Assembly: GCA_910586905.1 (NCBI GenBank)
Contig: CAJUIV010000004.1
Coordinates: 14,224-78,223 of the forward strand
Source: an uncultured Christensenellaceae bacterium
GTDB lineage: Bacteria > Bacillota > Clostridia > Christensenellales > CAG-314
Length of the DNA stretch: 64,000 nt
Direction of reading: 5' to 3'
The notes below the pieces were generated by a model. The model ran no database searches. It saw only the letters and a program-made list of their open reading frames with translations, and was not told where the DNA came from. Shown in pieces: positions 17,953-27,236 of this stretch. Positions within the stretch are counted from its first letter, which is position 1. Every line of letters begins with the position of its first letter. The translations under genes and the position numbers were made by a program.

Positions 17953-19035
17953 ATGATAACGGCAAAATTCGGCGGCACTGCGGTAACGCCGCGCAATCTT
18001 GTTTATTTAAAAAAAATAATTTCGCCTTTTCACAAAGTAGTGGTCGTAAGCGCGGTAGGCAAGGAGTTTTCTTCCGACGTTAAAACTACGGATTTGCTGG
18101 AAAAATATTTTTTTTCCGGCGACGATAATATTTGGAAAGCGGTTGAAGATAAGTACCGAAGACTTACGGAAGTCAACGGAATAGGCATAGACGTCGACGA
18201 ATTGCTGTTCGGCGCAAAAGCTCGAGCGCGCCGTTACGGCTTGCAGTATTGTATGTCGCTGGGTGAAGAATTGTCCGCAAAAATCGTAGCGGAATACCTT
18301 GGCGCAGCCTACGTAGAAGCGGACGAGGTAGTGCGTTTCGGCGTTCGTTCTCTTTTGTTCAAAGAAACGATGTCGGCAATGTCCAACGCGTATAAAGGCG
18401 TAAAATTGGCTGTAACGGGCGGATACTACGGCATGGGTAAATACGGGCGTCAAACTTTTTCCCGCGGAGGAAGCGACGTAACGGGCGCGCTGTGCGCCGC
18501 GGCGACGATGTCTTCATTGTACGAAAATTGGACGGACGTGTACGGAGTTTGCGTTGCCGATCCCGTGAAAGTGTACGGGGTTTCTACTATTCGTTCGATG
18601 AGTTACTCCGAAATGCGCGCGCTGTCCCGAGGCGGCGCGGAGGTGCTGCATCCTAGCGCTATATCGCCTGCCGAAAGGTTTTCTATACCTATAAAAATCG
18701 GCAATTTTTATAATCCTCAAGGCGCAAGCACGTTGGTTAGTCAATGCTATTCGCAGAACAAATTGCTGTCGGTAACGGAAAAACGCGTAGACGGTAAGAT
18801 AAAAACTACCATTCTGCACAATATGAATTTCGCCGAAATTTCCGCCGTCGTTTCAGGCTTTTTCGGCGAAAGATATTCCGTTTTAAACTGTTTCGGAGTT
18901 AGTATAAATACGGAAAAGAACAAAACTTATTCCTGTGTTTTTAGCAAAAACAAAGCGGTGCTAGTTACCGAATCTACGGTAATAGAAGACTTATATAAAT
19001 ATTTGCGTCGCGCGGAACTGATAAAAGTTGACTAA
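17953..19035 (+). CDS. Aspartokinase, short form
   Basis: Phosphorylates aspartate to start the lysine/DAP/threonine pathway. KFGGTAV (residues 5-11) is the ATP-site signature (usually KFGGTSV). FSRGGSDVTGA, WTDVYGVCVADP and GAEVLHPSAI complete the kinase domain by about residue 250. Only about 95 residues remain for regulation against a pair of ACT domains in most homologues; the total of 360 is short for a family of 400-450. Allosteric control may therefore differ. The ribosome site is weak. Confidence 0.9.
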   Translation: MITAKFGGTAVTPRNLVYLKKIISPFHKVVVVSAVGKEFSSDVKTTDLLEKYFFSGDDNIWKAVEDKYRRLTEVNGIGIDVDELLFGAKARARRYGLQYCMSLGEELSAKIVAEYLGAAYVEADEVVRFGVRSLLFKETMSAMSNAYKGVKLAVTGGYYGMGKYGRQTFSRGGSDVTGALCAAATMSSLYENWTDVYGVCVADPVKVYGVSTIRSMSYSEMRALSRGGAEVLHPSAISPAERFSIPIKIGNFYNPQGASTLVSQCYSQNKLLSVTEKRVDGKIKTTILHNMNFAEISAVVSGFFGERYSVLNCFGVSINTEKNKTYSCVFSKNKAVLVTESTVIEDLYKYLRRAELIKVD

Positions 19036-19077
19036 TTTTAACGGGTAGGCTAAAATATTTTAAAAGTAGGTGAACAA

Positions 19078-20256
19078 ATGAAAATTCTTGTTATCGGCGG
19101 AGGAATGTCCGGCTTGACGTACGCGGTGGTCTGCGCAAAAAACGGCTTAGACGTAACCGTTGCCGAACGCAACAACCGCGTAGGTAAAAAAATAGCGATG
19201 TCGGGCAACGGCAAATGCAACGTAGGCAACGCCAACGTCAACGCAGGCTGTTTTAACAAAAGCAATATAGTAAAAAACGTTCTGGACGAGATTTCCGTTT
19301 CGGAATACGTAAAATTTTTGGAGAGCTTGGGCGTGTATACTTACGCCGACGGCGAAGGGCGTATGTATCCTCTTAGCGACAGCGCTTCGAACGTTGTCGA
19401 TTGCTTTAGGTATCAGCTTTTTAAGTACGGCGCAACGGTTTTGTGCGATGCCGAAGTTACCTCGTGCAAACGAGTTAACGGCACGTACGAAGTAAAAATC
19501 AACGGCGTAAAATACGTTTTCGATAAAGTCGTTCTCGCGTGCGGCAGCAACAGTCAGTCGCCCGATTCCGTTCCGTTCGGCATAGTTTCGCAAAATATAT
19601 TTACCGACCGCGTTCCTTCTCTCGTTCCCGTAAAAATTCACAATATGGAAGGCATTTTAAACGGTATTCGCGTAAAAGCGGAGGTATCCTTATACGACGG
19701 CGCGCTCTGTTTGGGAAAACAAAGCGGCGAAGTACTTTTTAAGGACTACGGACTGTCCGGCATATGCGTTTTCAATTTGTCCTCAGTTATCGCCCGCCGC
19801 GAGGTTGCACGAAAACGCGGAGATTACTATTTTACGGTAGATTTGGTTCCCAAACTTTCCGAGTGGGATTTGGGAGAAATATTGTACAAACGCGTAAAAT
19901 CGCGCGCGGACTCAGACAAATTATTTTACGGAATACTGCACAATAAGCTTGCCGAATGCGTTTTAAAACGCTGCGAAGACAAAACGGACGTATCCAAACT
20001 TTCTCATATAGCAAAACATATGCGCTTCGACTTTTTAAAACTGCTCGATTTTTCTATGAGTCAGGTTACCGCAGGCGGAATCGACGAAAAATACGTTAAC
20101 CTTTCCGATTTAACCTTGCCCGACGGTATAGTCGCTCTCGGCGAAATTTTAAACGTCGACGGAGTATGCGGAGGAAACAATCTGTATTTTGCCGCCGCTT
20201 CGGCGCTGTATACTTTCAGTAAAGCGGAACGCGAAAAAGCGTACGCAAAAATATAG
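19078..20256 (+). CDS. HI0933/BaiN-family FAD oxidoreductase
   Basis: 392-residue flavoprotein. N-terminal dinucleotide fold VIGGGMSGLTYA (residues 4-15), then the family mark GKKIAMSGNGKCNVGN, and near the C-terminus QVTAGGI and GEILNVDGVCGGNNL, which close the FAD site. Members are predicted NAD(P)/FAD-dependent reductases; in gut Clostridia BaiN acts on bile acids, but substrate cannot be inferred here. GTAGGTGAAC precedes the ATG. It lies 42 bases after aspartokinase and ends at a terminator. Confidence 0.9.
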   Translation: MKILVIGGGMSGLTYAVVCAKNGLDVTVAERNNRVGKKIAMSGNGKCNVGNANVNAGCFNKSNIVKNVLDEISVSEYVKFLESLGVYTYADGEGRMYPLSDSASNVVDCFRYQLFKYGATVLCDAEVTSCKRVNGTYEVKINGVKYVFDKVVLACGSNSQSPDSVPFGIVSQNIFTDRVPSLVPVKIHNMEGILNGIRVKAEVSLYDGALCLGKQSGEVLFKDYGLSGICVFNLSSVIARREVARKRGDYYFTVDLVPKLSEWDLGEILYKRVKSRADSDKLFYGILHNKLAECVLKRCEDKTDVSKLSHIAKHMRFDFLKLLDFSMSQVTAGGIDEKYVNLSDLTLPDGIVALGEILNVDGVCGGNNLYFAAASALYTFSKAEREKAYAKI

Positions 20257-20269
20257 CGCTTCAAATATT

Positions 20270-20300
20270 CGGACGGCTAAACCGCCGTCCGTTTTTTTTT
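20270..20300 (+). terminator. Terminator after the BaiN-like gene
   Basis: CGGACGGC-TAAACC-GCCGTCCG followed by nine T. Beyond it, 20301-20654 shows no gene or clear signal. Confidence 0.92.
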
Positions 20301-20654
20301 CGCGTGTTTAAAATATGCGAGTAATCTTAACGTATTCGTTGTGTCGTTTTATATAAAAATAAATTTTTATACGATGTTTCTTGTTTTCAAAACGTCCGAT
20401 GAAACTTGGGGTTTACGTTTTGGAGTAGACGTATTTTATAAGATTGTCGAAACGGTTTTGTAAATTATAGTATTGAAATAGTTTGACGGAAGCGGTATAA
20501 GCGGTTTAGAAGAATTCTTGCTAAGTCTTTACCCGTACTTGTTCTGAGGTTACGATCTTTTGATTATCCGTTACGTTATCCTTTGTCAGAACTAAAATTT
20601 CAACGTTAATAATAGTTTCGGAATATCCGATTTAGACGCTGCTATATTAAAATA

Positions 20655-20670
20655 TCTCTAAATTTAGAGA
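20655..20670. promoter_or_regulatory. Palindromic operator candidate upstream of XRE gene
   Basis: Perfect 16-base palindrome TCTCTAAATTTAGAGA, 41 bases before the XRE start. Its core resembles the second site at 20696. Confidence 0.55.
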
Positions 20671-20695
20671 ATTAAATACTTTTTAATGTAAATAT

Positions 20696-20707
20696 TCTAA
20701 AATTAGA
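20696..20707. promoter_or_regulatory. Second operator candidate next to the XRE start
   Basis: TCTAA-AA-TTAGA, differing from the core of the upstream palindrome by one base, and ending 4 bases before the ATG. A repressor bound here would block the start region. TAAAAT at 20698-20703 lies within it and could be the -10 box. Confidence 0.5.
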
Positions 20708-20711
20708 TAAT

Positions 20712-20921
20712 ATGAAAAACAAAATATCCGAAAGATTGAAAAATCTGTTAAACGAAGAAAATATAACTGTCAACAAACTTGCCGCCGACCTTAACGTCTC
20801 TAATTCCGTAGTTTACTATTGGGTACAGGGAAAAACTACTCCCGGCGCCGACTATATAATGGCTATCGCAAGTTATTTCAACGTCAGTTCCGACTATCTG
20901 CTGGGACTGACCGATATTTAA
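20712..20921 (+). CDS. Small XRE-family DNA-binding regulator
   Basis: 69 residues, essentially one Cro/CI-type helix-turn-helix: ISERLKNLLNEENITVNKLAADLNV contains the first helices, then VSNSVVYYWVQGKTTPG is the recognition turn, and YLLGLTDI the final helix. No sensor domain. Palindromes upstream suggest autoregulation. No ribosome site is visible before the ATG, so the message may be leaderless. The next gene starts 14 bases downstream, so both may share control. Confidence 0.88.
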   Translation: MKNKISERLKNLLNEENITVNKLAADLNVSNSVVYYWVQGKTTPGADYIMAIASYFNVSSDYLLGLTDI

Positions 20922-20935
20922 AATGGTGTAACAGT

Positions 20936-22519
20936 ATGCCTTTATTTTTAACTAAGCCAATCAACATATCTCTCGGCGCCGACGGCGAATACGTAAAGAG
21001 AAGAATATGCAAATCGTGCGGTATCTCTCAAGGCGATTTGCTTTCTTTCCGTTTGCATAAAAAAAGCGTAGACGCGCGGGATAAAAACGCCGTCCGTTTC
21101 GTATGCTCTTACGTTATGGAAACGTCTAAAAGTCCTAAAAACGCAGTTCCTTACGCCGAACCGAAGGATTTTTTACTTTCCGTAGCAGGAACGCCTAAAA
21201 AGCTGAATGCGGCGGTGGTAGGAGCGGGACCTGCGGGGCTGTTTTGCGCATTGTATCTTGCAAAAAGCGGCTGCAAAGTTACGGTTGTCGAGCGCGGCTC
21301 CGACGTTGCCGAACGTAAACGCAAAGTCGAAGCGTTTTTTAACGGCGGCGATTTGGACGTAAACTGTAACGTGCAATTCGGTTTAGGCGGCGCGGGTACT
21401 TTTTCGGACGGAAAACTTACAAGCGGCATATCTTCGCCGTTCGTACATACGGTCTTTAAGGAATTCGTCCGCTCGGGCGCGCCGGAGAGCGTATTGACTT
21501 CGGCGCTGCCGCACGTCGGAACGGATAATCTTTCCCAAGTGATAGCAAATTTACGCGATTCGATAAAAAAATACGGCGGAGAGTTTTTGTTCGACTGTAA
21601 AGTTACCGACTTTATAACGGAAAACGGCAAAGCGAACGGAATTATAGTCGAACAAAACGGCGCAGAATGCGAAATGTATTTCGATAAGATAATTTTGGCG
21701 TGCGGACACAGCGCGCGCGATACGTTCGAAACGTTACATTTGCGCGGAACGGAAATGCGGTTTAAGCCTTTTGCGGTAGGATTGCGTATCGAGCATACGC
21801 GCGAATTTATAAATACGGCGCAGTACGGTAAGGTTTTTGCCTCCCATCGAGATTTAGGCGCGGCAAGCTACAAGCTTGTCGGCAAATGTCCCGACGGTCG
21901 GGGCTGTTACAGTTTTTGTATGTGTCCGGGAGGCGTGGTTGTGCCCTCGTGTTCCGAGCTTAACTCGGTTGTAGTCAACGGTATGAGCTGTTTCGATAGG
22001 TCGGATAGAAACAGTAACAGCGCCATAGTAGTTACCGTTTCCGAACGGGACGTAGAATCGTACGGATTCGGCAGAGACGTTTTCAGCGGCGTGCGTTTTC
22101 AGCAATATCTCGAAAAACGGGCGTTCGAGGCTGGCGGAGGCAATTACGCCGCGCCTTGTCAAAACGTAACCGATTTTATTTGCGGACGCGAGTCCGAGCG
22201 GTTTGACGTAACGCCCAGTTACTGCCGCGGAGTAAAATCGGTTAATCTGCGCGGTTTGCTGCCCGAAAGTATCGGAGGAGATATTGCGCTGTCGCTGATA
22301 GAGTTCGACAAAAAAATCCGAGGATTCGGTTCATCAGGCGTACTTACCGGGGTAGAAACGCGTACGTCAAGCCCGGTAAAAATTTTGCGGGACGAGTCGT
22401 TTCAAAGCAACTTACGCAATTTGTATCCTGTCGGGGAGGGCGCGGGTTACGCGGGAGGTATAATTTCGTCCGCAGTTGACGGACTTCGCGTAGCCGTTTC
22501 TATCCTGAAAAATCTATAA
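20936..22519 (+). CDS. FAD-dependent dehydrogenase, COG2509 type
   Basis: 527-residue predicted flavoprotein. A ~90-residue N-terminal alpha/beta domain (VKRRICKSCGIS, FRLHKKSVDARDK) precedes the FAD fold AAVVGAGPAGLFCALYLA. FGLGGAGTFSDGKL, ACGHSARDTF and the Cys-containing CMCPGGVVVPS follow; near the end GEGAGYAGGIISSAVDG completes the FAD site. This order is that of the YlmA/COG2509 dehydrogenases, whose substrate is unknown. The ATG at 20936 is used; the frame is open further up but overlaps the XRE gene. Confidence 0.9.
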   Translation: MPLFLTKPINISLGADGEYVKRRICKSCGISQGDLLSFRLHKKSVDARDKNAVRFVCSYVMETSKSPKNAVPYAEPKDFLLSVAGTPKKLNAAVVGAGPAGLFCALYLAKSGCKVTVVERGSDVAERKRKVEAFFNGGDLDVNCNVQFGLGGAGTFSDGKLTSGISSPFVHTVFKEFVRSGAPESVLTSALPHVGTDNLSQVIANLRDSIKKYGGEFLFDCKVTDFITENGKANGIIVEQNGAECEMYFDKIILACGHSARDTFETLHLRGTEMRFKPFAVGLRIEHTREFINTAQYGKVFASHRDLGAASYKLVGKCPDGRGCYSFCMCPGGVVVPSCSELNSVVVNGMSCFDRSDRNSNSAIVVTVSERDVESYGFGRDVFSGVRFQQYLEKRAFEAGGGNYAAPCQNVTDFICGRESERFDVTPSYCRGVKSVNLRGLLPESIGGDIALSLIEFDKKIRGFGSSGVLTGVETRTSSPVKILRDESFQSNLRNLYPVGEGAGYAGGIISSAVDGLRVAVSILKNL

Positions 22520-22521
22520 AT

Positions 22522-22557
22522 AAAAAAGTTTTCCGTAACTACCGGAAAACTTTTTTA
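22522..22557. terminator. Bidirectional terminator between converging genes
   Basis: AAAAAGTTTTCCG-TAACTAC-CGGAAAACTTTTTT. A-run and T-run make it functional in both directions. Confidence 0.88.
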
Positions 22558-22703
22558 CGTAGGCTTTTATTATATTATTTTACCTGTTTTCATTCTTTCT
22601 GTTTCTGTATAACCAAACGCGTTTATTTTGGATAAAACGCGCGTCGTCGTATACATCTTTTTTATTTTAACGTTTATGTTCACGTTTAAAATCTTTAGTT
22701 ACG

Positions 22704-25700
22704 CTATTTTAGCGCGTCCAGCAGCTCCGAAACGAAGTCTTTGAGTTTCATATTTTCCCAACAGCCGAGGCAGCCGTCGGCGTGATTTTTGTCTGTCTCG
22801 CCGTCGTTGAACAACTCGTAGTAGTATCTGGGCGTTTTGTCGGCGTTAGCGGGCTGAGCAATAAAAGTCAGATAGTCGGTAATAGTGCATTTGTAAGTTT
22901 TGCTTTGGCTAATCGACTGCGGCGTACCCAAAACGTCGGTGGTAATCGTTATCGTGCCTTCGTACGTCAAGTCGGAATCTTTACAAAACAAAATGTTAAG
23001 TTTGTATCTTTCGTCTTCTTCGAGAGCCATCATATCGCTTTCTAACAAATCGCCCACGGTAAGATTTGCGGCAATATCCGCAAGACCGTTTCCGCCTGCC
23101 ATTCCGCCTATCGTCATATTGGAAACTTTGGCGTTCAATCCTTTGACCGTGTTTTCTTCCGAAGTTACTTCGCCGCTATGCCATAAATAGTCGTAGCAGC
23201 TTTCCGTGTGAGTATGGTTTGAATTTCCGCAGGTTAAATCCTCGTTTATTTTGTTTCCGCGGGTATATCCCAGTACGACGCCCATTTTTATGTCGTTAGC
23301 GGCTCCGCCCAGTTCCGTAAGTTTTGTGTTTTCCAGAGCTTTCAGTAAATTGTTTTGACCGGTGTCGATGCCGAGTTCTTTTATCGTAAGGGAGTTCATC
23401 GTATCCTGTACGTTGTTTAGCTTCGAATTAACGAACGCTTTGGGAATTCCTGCGACTTGAACACCGAAAGTTTCGTCAGTGTACCAAACGTACTTATAAC
23501 ATTTAGTATCGTGATGTCCGTCGCAATCGTCAGCCGTATGTTCGGCAACGTACCAGTTTTGACCGTTTTCGCTTTTTACGTAAACTGAGCCGTCGGTTTT
23601 CACCGATATGATCGCGCTTACTCCGTTAGCGTTTGTTACCGTTTCTGTGCATACGTCGGTAAAAGCGGTTAAATCGGTTATTTCTTTACGCGCGTATCCC
23701 ATTGCAGAACCCAAATATATATCGTCTATAACGTTTTGCAAATTGCCTATTTCGGTATTTTCGATATCTTTTAGCATATCGGGAACGTCGTTGCCCAAAA
23801 CGTCTTTTATAGTAAACGTTTTAACGGTGTCGTCTAGATTTTTCAGCTCCGTAACTTTTTTATCCGCAAGCTTGGCCATAATGCCCGTAACTTTCCTACC
23901 GTTAGAGTCTATCCAGCCGCCGGCAGTTTTTTCGTACTCTAAAAAGTCTCCGAGATACATATTGTTGATAGCATCGCTAAGTTCTCCTATCGGCGTATCC
24001 TTTATAGATTTAAGCATACTCGGTACGTCGCTCAATACGTCGCTTAAAGTGAATTTTTCTATTTCGCCGTTAAGAGCGTTTAGTTCGTTTACTTTTTTGT
24101 CCGCAAGTTTACCCGCAACTCCGCAGGCTTTAGTTGTATACGAGGGGTCCTCGTACCAATCGTAACGGTAGCAACCGCGGTTGTGCGGGTGAGAATCGTT
24201 GCAATCCAAGCTCGCTTCGTACCAAGAATTTTCGTCGTCGGAAAGAGCGAATTTGCCGTTGTTCAAATCGAATATATATCCTTCGATTTCGCCGCCGTCT
24301 TGCAAGACGGCTATTTCACCCGTAATAAGATTTTTGTCGACGGGCTTTCTTTTGTATTTAAGAAAACCGCCCAAATACAATTTGTTTATTGCGTTTTGCA
24401 AATTGCCGATAGGCTCGTGTCTTATATCGTCTAGCATATCGGGTACTTCGTCCAAAACTTTGTCTAAAGTCAAATCCTTTATAATGGAATTTATGCTCGG
24501 TATGTCTTCTATAGCGTAACTGGCAAGGAGGGACTGCACGCCGGTCGCTTCGTTGTTATCGGTAGCGTACCACTTAAAGCCGTAGCATTCGCTGAACTTA
24601 TGCTCGCAATTTATGTTATCGCAAACTTTCGTTCCTTCGTACCAAATTTTGTTATCATCGGAAATGTAAATTCTCTCTCCGTCGTCAACCATGTAAAATA
24701 CGATTTTGCTTTGTGCTTCGTCGTCTTTGGAATACAATTCGGCTGCCGTGCCCGCGGGCGTTTCGACGGTGTTGCGCTTGTAGCCGAACACTAATCCCAG
24801 ATACAATTTTTCAAATCCGCCGCTCATCAGTTCGCCGATAGTCATATCCGAGACGTTTTTTATAAGGTCGCCGGTCTCCATTCCTTCGAGTAAGTCGGAT
24901 ATTTTGAGCAGTTTAATTTTGTCGTACAAAGCGTTGCTGTCGCCGCTTGTTAAATCGGACATTGTCAAATTGGCTAAAACGGAGTACATCCCGGTAACGC
25001 GGGGATAAAATCTGTCGTCCTTTTCCATTTCGTCCAAATGGTATTCGTGGCTGTCTGAACACTCTGCGGTAGAATACCAAACGAAACCGAAACAGTGTAC
25101 GCCGTGCGTGTGTTCTTCTTTTCCGCAGTCGTACGCGTCCAAAACGCCGCAATCGGCGCTGTGGATATGCTCTTCTTTATCGCAGGAAAGTTCAGCTTCG
25201 AACCAATTTTCACCGTCGGACGTTTTAGCGTAGATTTCTTTTTCGTTTTCGGCTTTACGTTTAACTGCGGTGTTTCCGTCGTTTCCGTTTACAAACTCAA
25301 CGTATCCCGTCAAGTCGATTATGGGATTTTTTTGACATCCTAAAAGTTCTCCGAGCGATATTCCGTTGATAATTCCGTCGAAATTCATGTTTCCGTTTTC
25401 GTCCACCAAATCCGCCGTTAATATGTCGCCTAAAATAGCTTTTACGTATTGGCTTTCGCCGATAATTTGGATGACGGGCAGTTTTCCCAGCGCTTCGAAA
25501 GCTCCGCCGGTCTTTAGCTGACCTAAAATATTGTTTTCGCCCGACATACCGCTAAGTAGTTTTCCTACGTACGCTTGACCGACCGCCCACATCAGTTTAT
25601 TGTCGGAATCCTCGCTCGGAAAAGAATCTTTCAGTACGTCCGCAAACTTTACGTTTTGAAATACGTACGCAATGCCCTTACTTTCGTCTTTAAGCAATTC

Positions 25701-26195
25701 GTAAAGGCTGTAATTTGAAAGTTCTTCAATAGTTGCGGCGTTAAAAGCGGCGTCGGCATTTTCGTTTTCGCCTTTTGAACCGAACATATTTACAATCGCG
25801 GGAAGCGCGCTGACTTTTATCTGTTTCATTGCGTTGTTTACGCCGTCGGACGAATTGAAAAATTCGAATGCCGGAATATCCAGCACTTCTTCGGGCAAAT
25901 CCATACCGAAAGCGGTTTTCGAGTCTATTTTGTATTCGGATAAAAACTCTCCGAGAGAGTAGTACCGTCCGTTTTCGTCCGCCACGCCGATTTTGTTTTT
26001 GTATAAGTCGGATAAATTTTTTGCCATGTCCCAAAGAGACATATTTGCCAAGTCGCCTAAAAAGTTAGACGTTTCGGGCGCTATATCCTTTGGCTTTACA
26101 ACCGTAACCGCGATGTAAATACCGCCTGCCAACGCTCCGAATACGAAAATTATTCCTAATAACATTCCTAAAAAGAATATGAGTACTTTTTTCAT
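22704..26195 (-). CDS. Large membrane-anchored repeat protein with Cys/His motifs
   Basis: 1163 residues, no recognised family. An N-terminal TM or signal anchor (about 4-34) is followed by a long, acidic, presumably extracytoplasmic region. Five copies of a module (I-x-E/N-L, then Y-L-G, then G/K-Y-x-R) start near residues 450, 593, 732, 812 and 953. Between them lie C-x(3-5)-H-x-H-x(3)-C-type motifs followed by an aromatic W-Y pair (near 337, 354, 523, 662, 889 and 988); the module at 732 lacks one, which explains its shorter spacing. A C-terminal HADGCLGCW lies near 1140. AAGGA precedes the ATG. It probably shares a transcript with the upstream phosphodiesterase. Role unknown; surface or metal-binding scaffold is a guess. 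Confidence 0.8.
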   Translation of the reverse strand: MKKVLIFFLGMLLGIIFVFGALAGGIYIAVTVVKPKDIAPETSNFLGDLANMSLWDMAKNLSDLYKNKIGVADENGRYYSLGEFLSEYKIDSKTAFGMDLPEEVLDIPAFEFFNSSDGVNNAMKQIKVSALPAIVNMFGSKGENENADAAFNAATIEELSNYSLYELLKDESKGIAYVFQNVKFADVLKDSFPSEDSDNKLMWAVGQAYVGKLLSGMSGENNILGQLKTGGAFEALGKLPVIQIIGESQYVKAILGDILTADLVDENGNMNFDGIINGISLGELLGCQKNPIIDLTGYVEFVNGNDGNTAVKRKAENEKEIYAKTSDGENWFEAELSCDKEEHIHSADCGVLDAYDCGKEEHTHGVHCFGFVWYSTAECSDSHEYHLDEMEKDDRFYPRVTGMYSVLANLTMSDLTSGDSNALYDKIKLLKISDLLEGMETGDLIKNVSDMTIGELMSGGFEKLYLGLVFGYKRNTVETPAGTAAELYSKDDEAQSKIVFYMVDDGERIYISDDNKIWYEGTKVCDNINCEHKFSECYGFKWYATDNNEATGVQSLLASYAIEDIPSINSIIKDLTLDKVLDEVPDMLDDIRHEPIGNLQNAINKLYLGGFLKYKRKPVDKNLITGEIAVLQDGGEIEGYIFDLNNGKFALSDDENSWYEASLDCNDSHPHNRGCYRYDWYEDPSYTTKACGVAGKLADKKVNELNALNGEIEKFTLSDVLSDVPSMLKSIKDTPIGELSDAINNMYLGDFLEYEKTAGGWIDSNGRKVTGIMAKLADKKVTELKNLDDTVKTFTIKDVLGNDVPDMLKDIENTEIGNLQNVIDDIYLGSAMGYARKEITDLTAFTDVCTETVTNANGVSAIISVKTDGSVYVKSENGQNWYVAEHTADDCDGHHDTKCYKYVWYTDETFGVQVAGIPKAFVNSKLNNVQDTMNSLTIKELGIDTGQNNLLKALENTKLTELGGAANDIKMGVVLGYTRGNKINEDLTCGNSNHTHTESCYDYLWHSGEVTSEENTVKGLNAKVSNMTIGGMAGGNGLADIAANLTVGDLLESDMMALEEDERYKLNILFCKDSDLTYEGTITITTDVLGTPQSISQSKTYKCTITDYLTFIAQPANADKTPRYYYELFNDGETDKNHADGCLGCWENMKLKDFVSELLDALK

Positions 26196-26249
26196 AAAAC
26201 GTCTTTTTCCTTTTTTATCTTATATGAGGCGTAAAACAGATTGCGTTTA

Positions 26250-26999
26250 TCACTTGAAATCTTTTCTTTCGGGTATGAAAGAGTCGAAAATCATATTGTC
26301 GAAACAGTCGTGCAGTTCTTCGTACATTTTTTGACTTGTTACCGTCCAACAGATAATCGGTATTTTTTTTGCGAATTTTTTAACGGCTTTATTGTCGGCT
26401 ATCGTCGCTCCGTCGTAGGCGATAAATTGACTGCCGTTCCATTTGCATAGTTTTAAGTCGGCAAGCAGACGTTTTTTTAATTTAGAAAACGGAGCGTTTT
26501 CGAACGAGCAGGACAGCGTGCCGCGAATTACCTCAGGCGCGTGTCTTTTGAACCAACGTATTATAAACGGGTTAAAGGATTCCACGCAGTAATTTCCCTT
26601 GTAACTCTTAAGCGCTTCGTACGTTTTCCGTTCTACTTCGCCTATATTTTCGTGCGTTTTTATTTCCACAACCAAATTTACGCCTTGAGCGGCTTTCAAA
26701 AATTCGTCGAAAGTGGGGATTCCGTAATCGGTGCCGTCAAGCCGCAGTTGACTGAGTTCTGCAAACGTAAAATCCGTAAGTTTGCCTTTTATTCCCGTCA
26801 TACGAAATAAGTCGTCGTCGTGAAATACTACCAACACGCCGTCTTTCGTCATTTGAACGTCGGTTTCTATCCCGAAATTACTTTCTGCGGCGCGTTTGAA
26901 CGCAGGCAGAGAATTTTCCGGAATGCCTTGTTTTTTATCGAACAAGCCGCGGTGCGCAACATATATATCCGTAAGCCATTTGTACTCCTGTCTAATCAT
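26250..26999 (-). CDS. Glycerophosphodiester phosphodiesterase family protein
   Basis: 249-residue GDPD/TIM-barrel enzyme that splits glycerophosphodiesters into glycerol-3-phosphate and an alcohol. Key residues are visible: AHRG (about 15-18), PENSLPAF, GIETDVQMTKDG (metal Glu/Asp) and FHDDDL (catalytic His). VVEIKTH carries the later Glu. No signal peptide, so cytosolic. GGAGTG precedes the ATG. It ends 54 bases before the large repeat protein on the same strand. Confidence 0.92.
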   Translation of the reverse strand: MIRQEYKWLTDIYVAHRGLFDKKQGIPENSLPAFKRAAESNFGIETDVQMTKDGVLVVFHDDDLFRMTGIKGKLTDFTFAELSQLRLDGTDYGIPTFDEFLKAAQGVNLVVEIKTHENIGEVERKTYEALKSYKGNYCVESFNPFIIRWFKRHAPEVIRGTLSCSFENAPFSKLKKRLLADLKLCKWNGSQFIAYDGATIADNKAVKKFAKKIPIICWTVTSQKMYEELHDCFDNMIFDSFIPERKDFK

Positions 27000-27144
27000 A
27001 TCTTACACTCCGTATAATTTATGTTATTTAAATTATATCTTATAAAAATATAAAATGCAATATTTTGAATGCTATCTCGGTCTGAAAAGCTATGCCTTTC
27101 TGATTGTTATCCGCAAACTACGGCAAAAAAAACTTCTCGCGTAA

Positions 27145-27173
27145 TAGACAAATTATTTGTTATAAGATATAAT
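27145..27173 (+). promoter_or_regulatory. Promoter for the acyltransferase-like gene
   Basis: TAGACA (27145-27150), 17-base spacer, TATAAT (27168-27173). It supports a start downstream of 27180 for the next gene. Confidence 0.65.
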
Positions 27174-27236
27174 AAATTCGTAAGCCTTGTCAAAACTCTC
27201 GGCGTAAAAATAAGCTACGGACTCAAACCAAAACTT

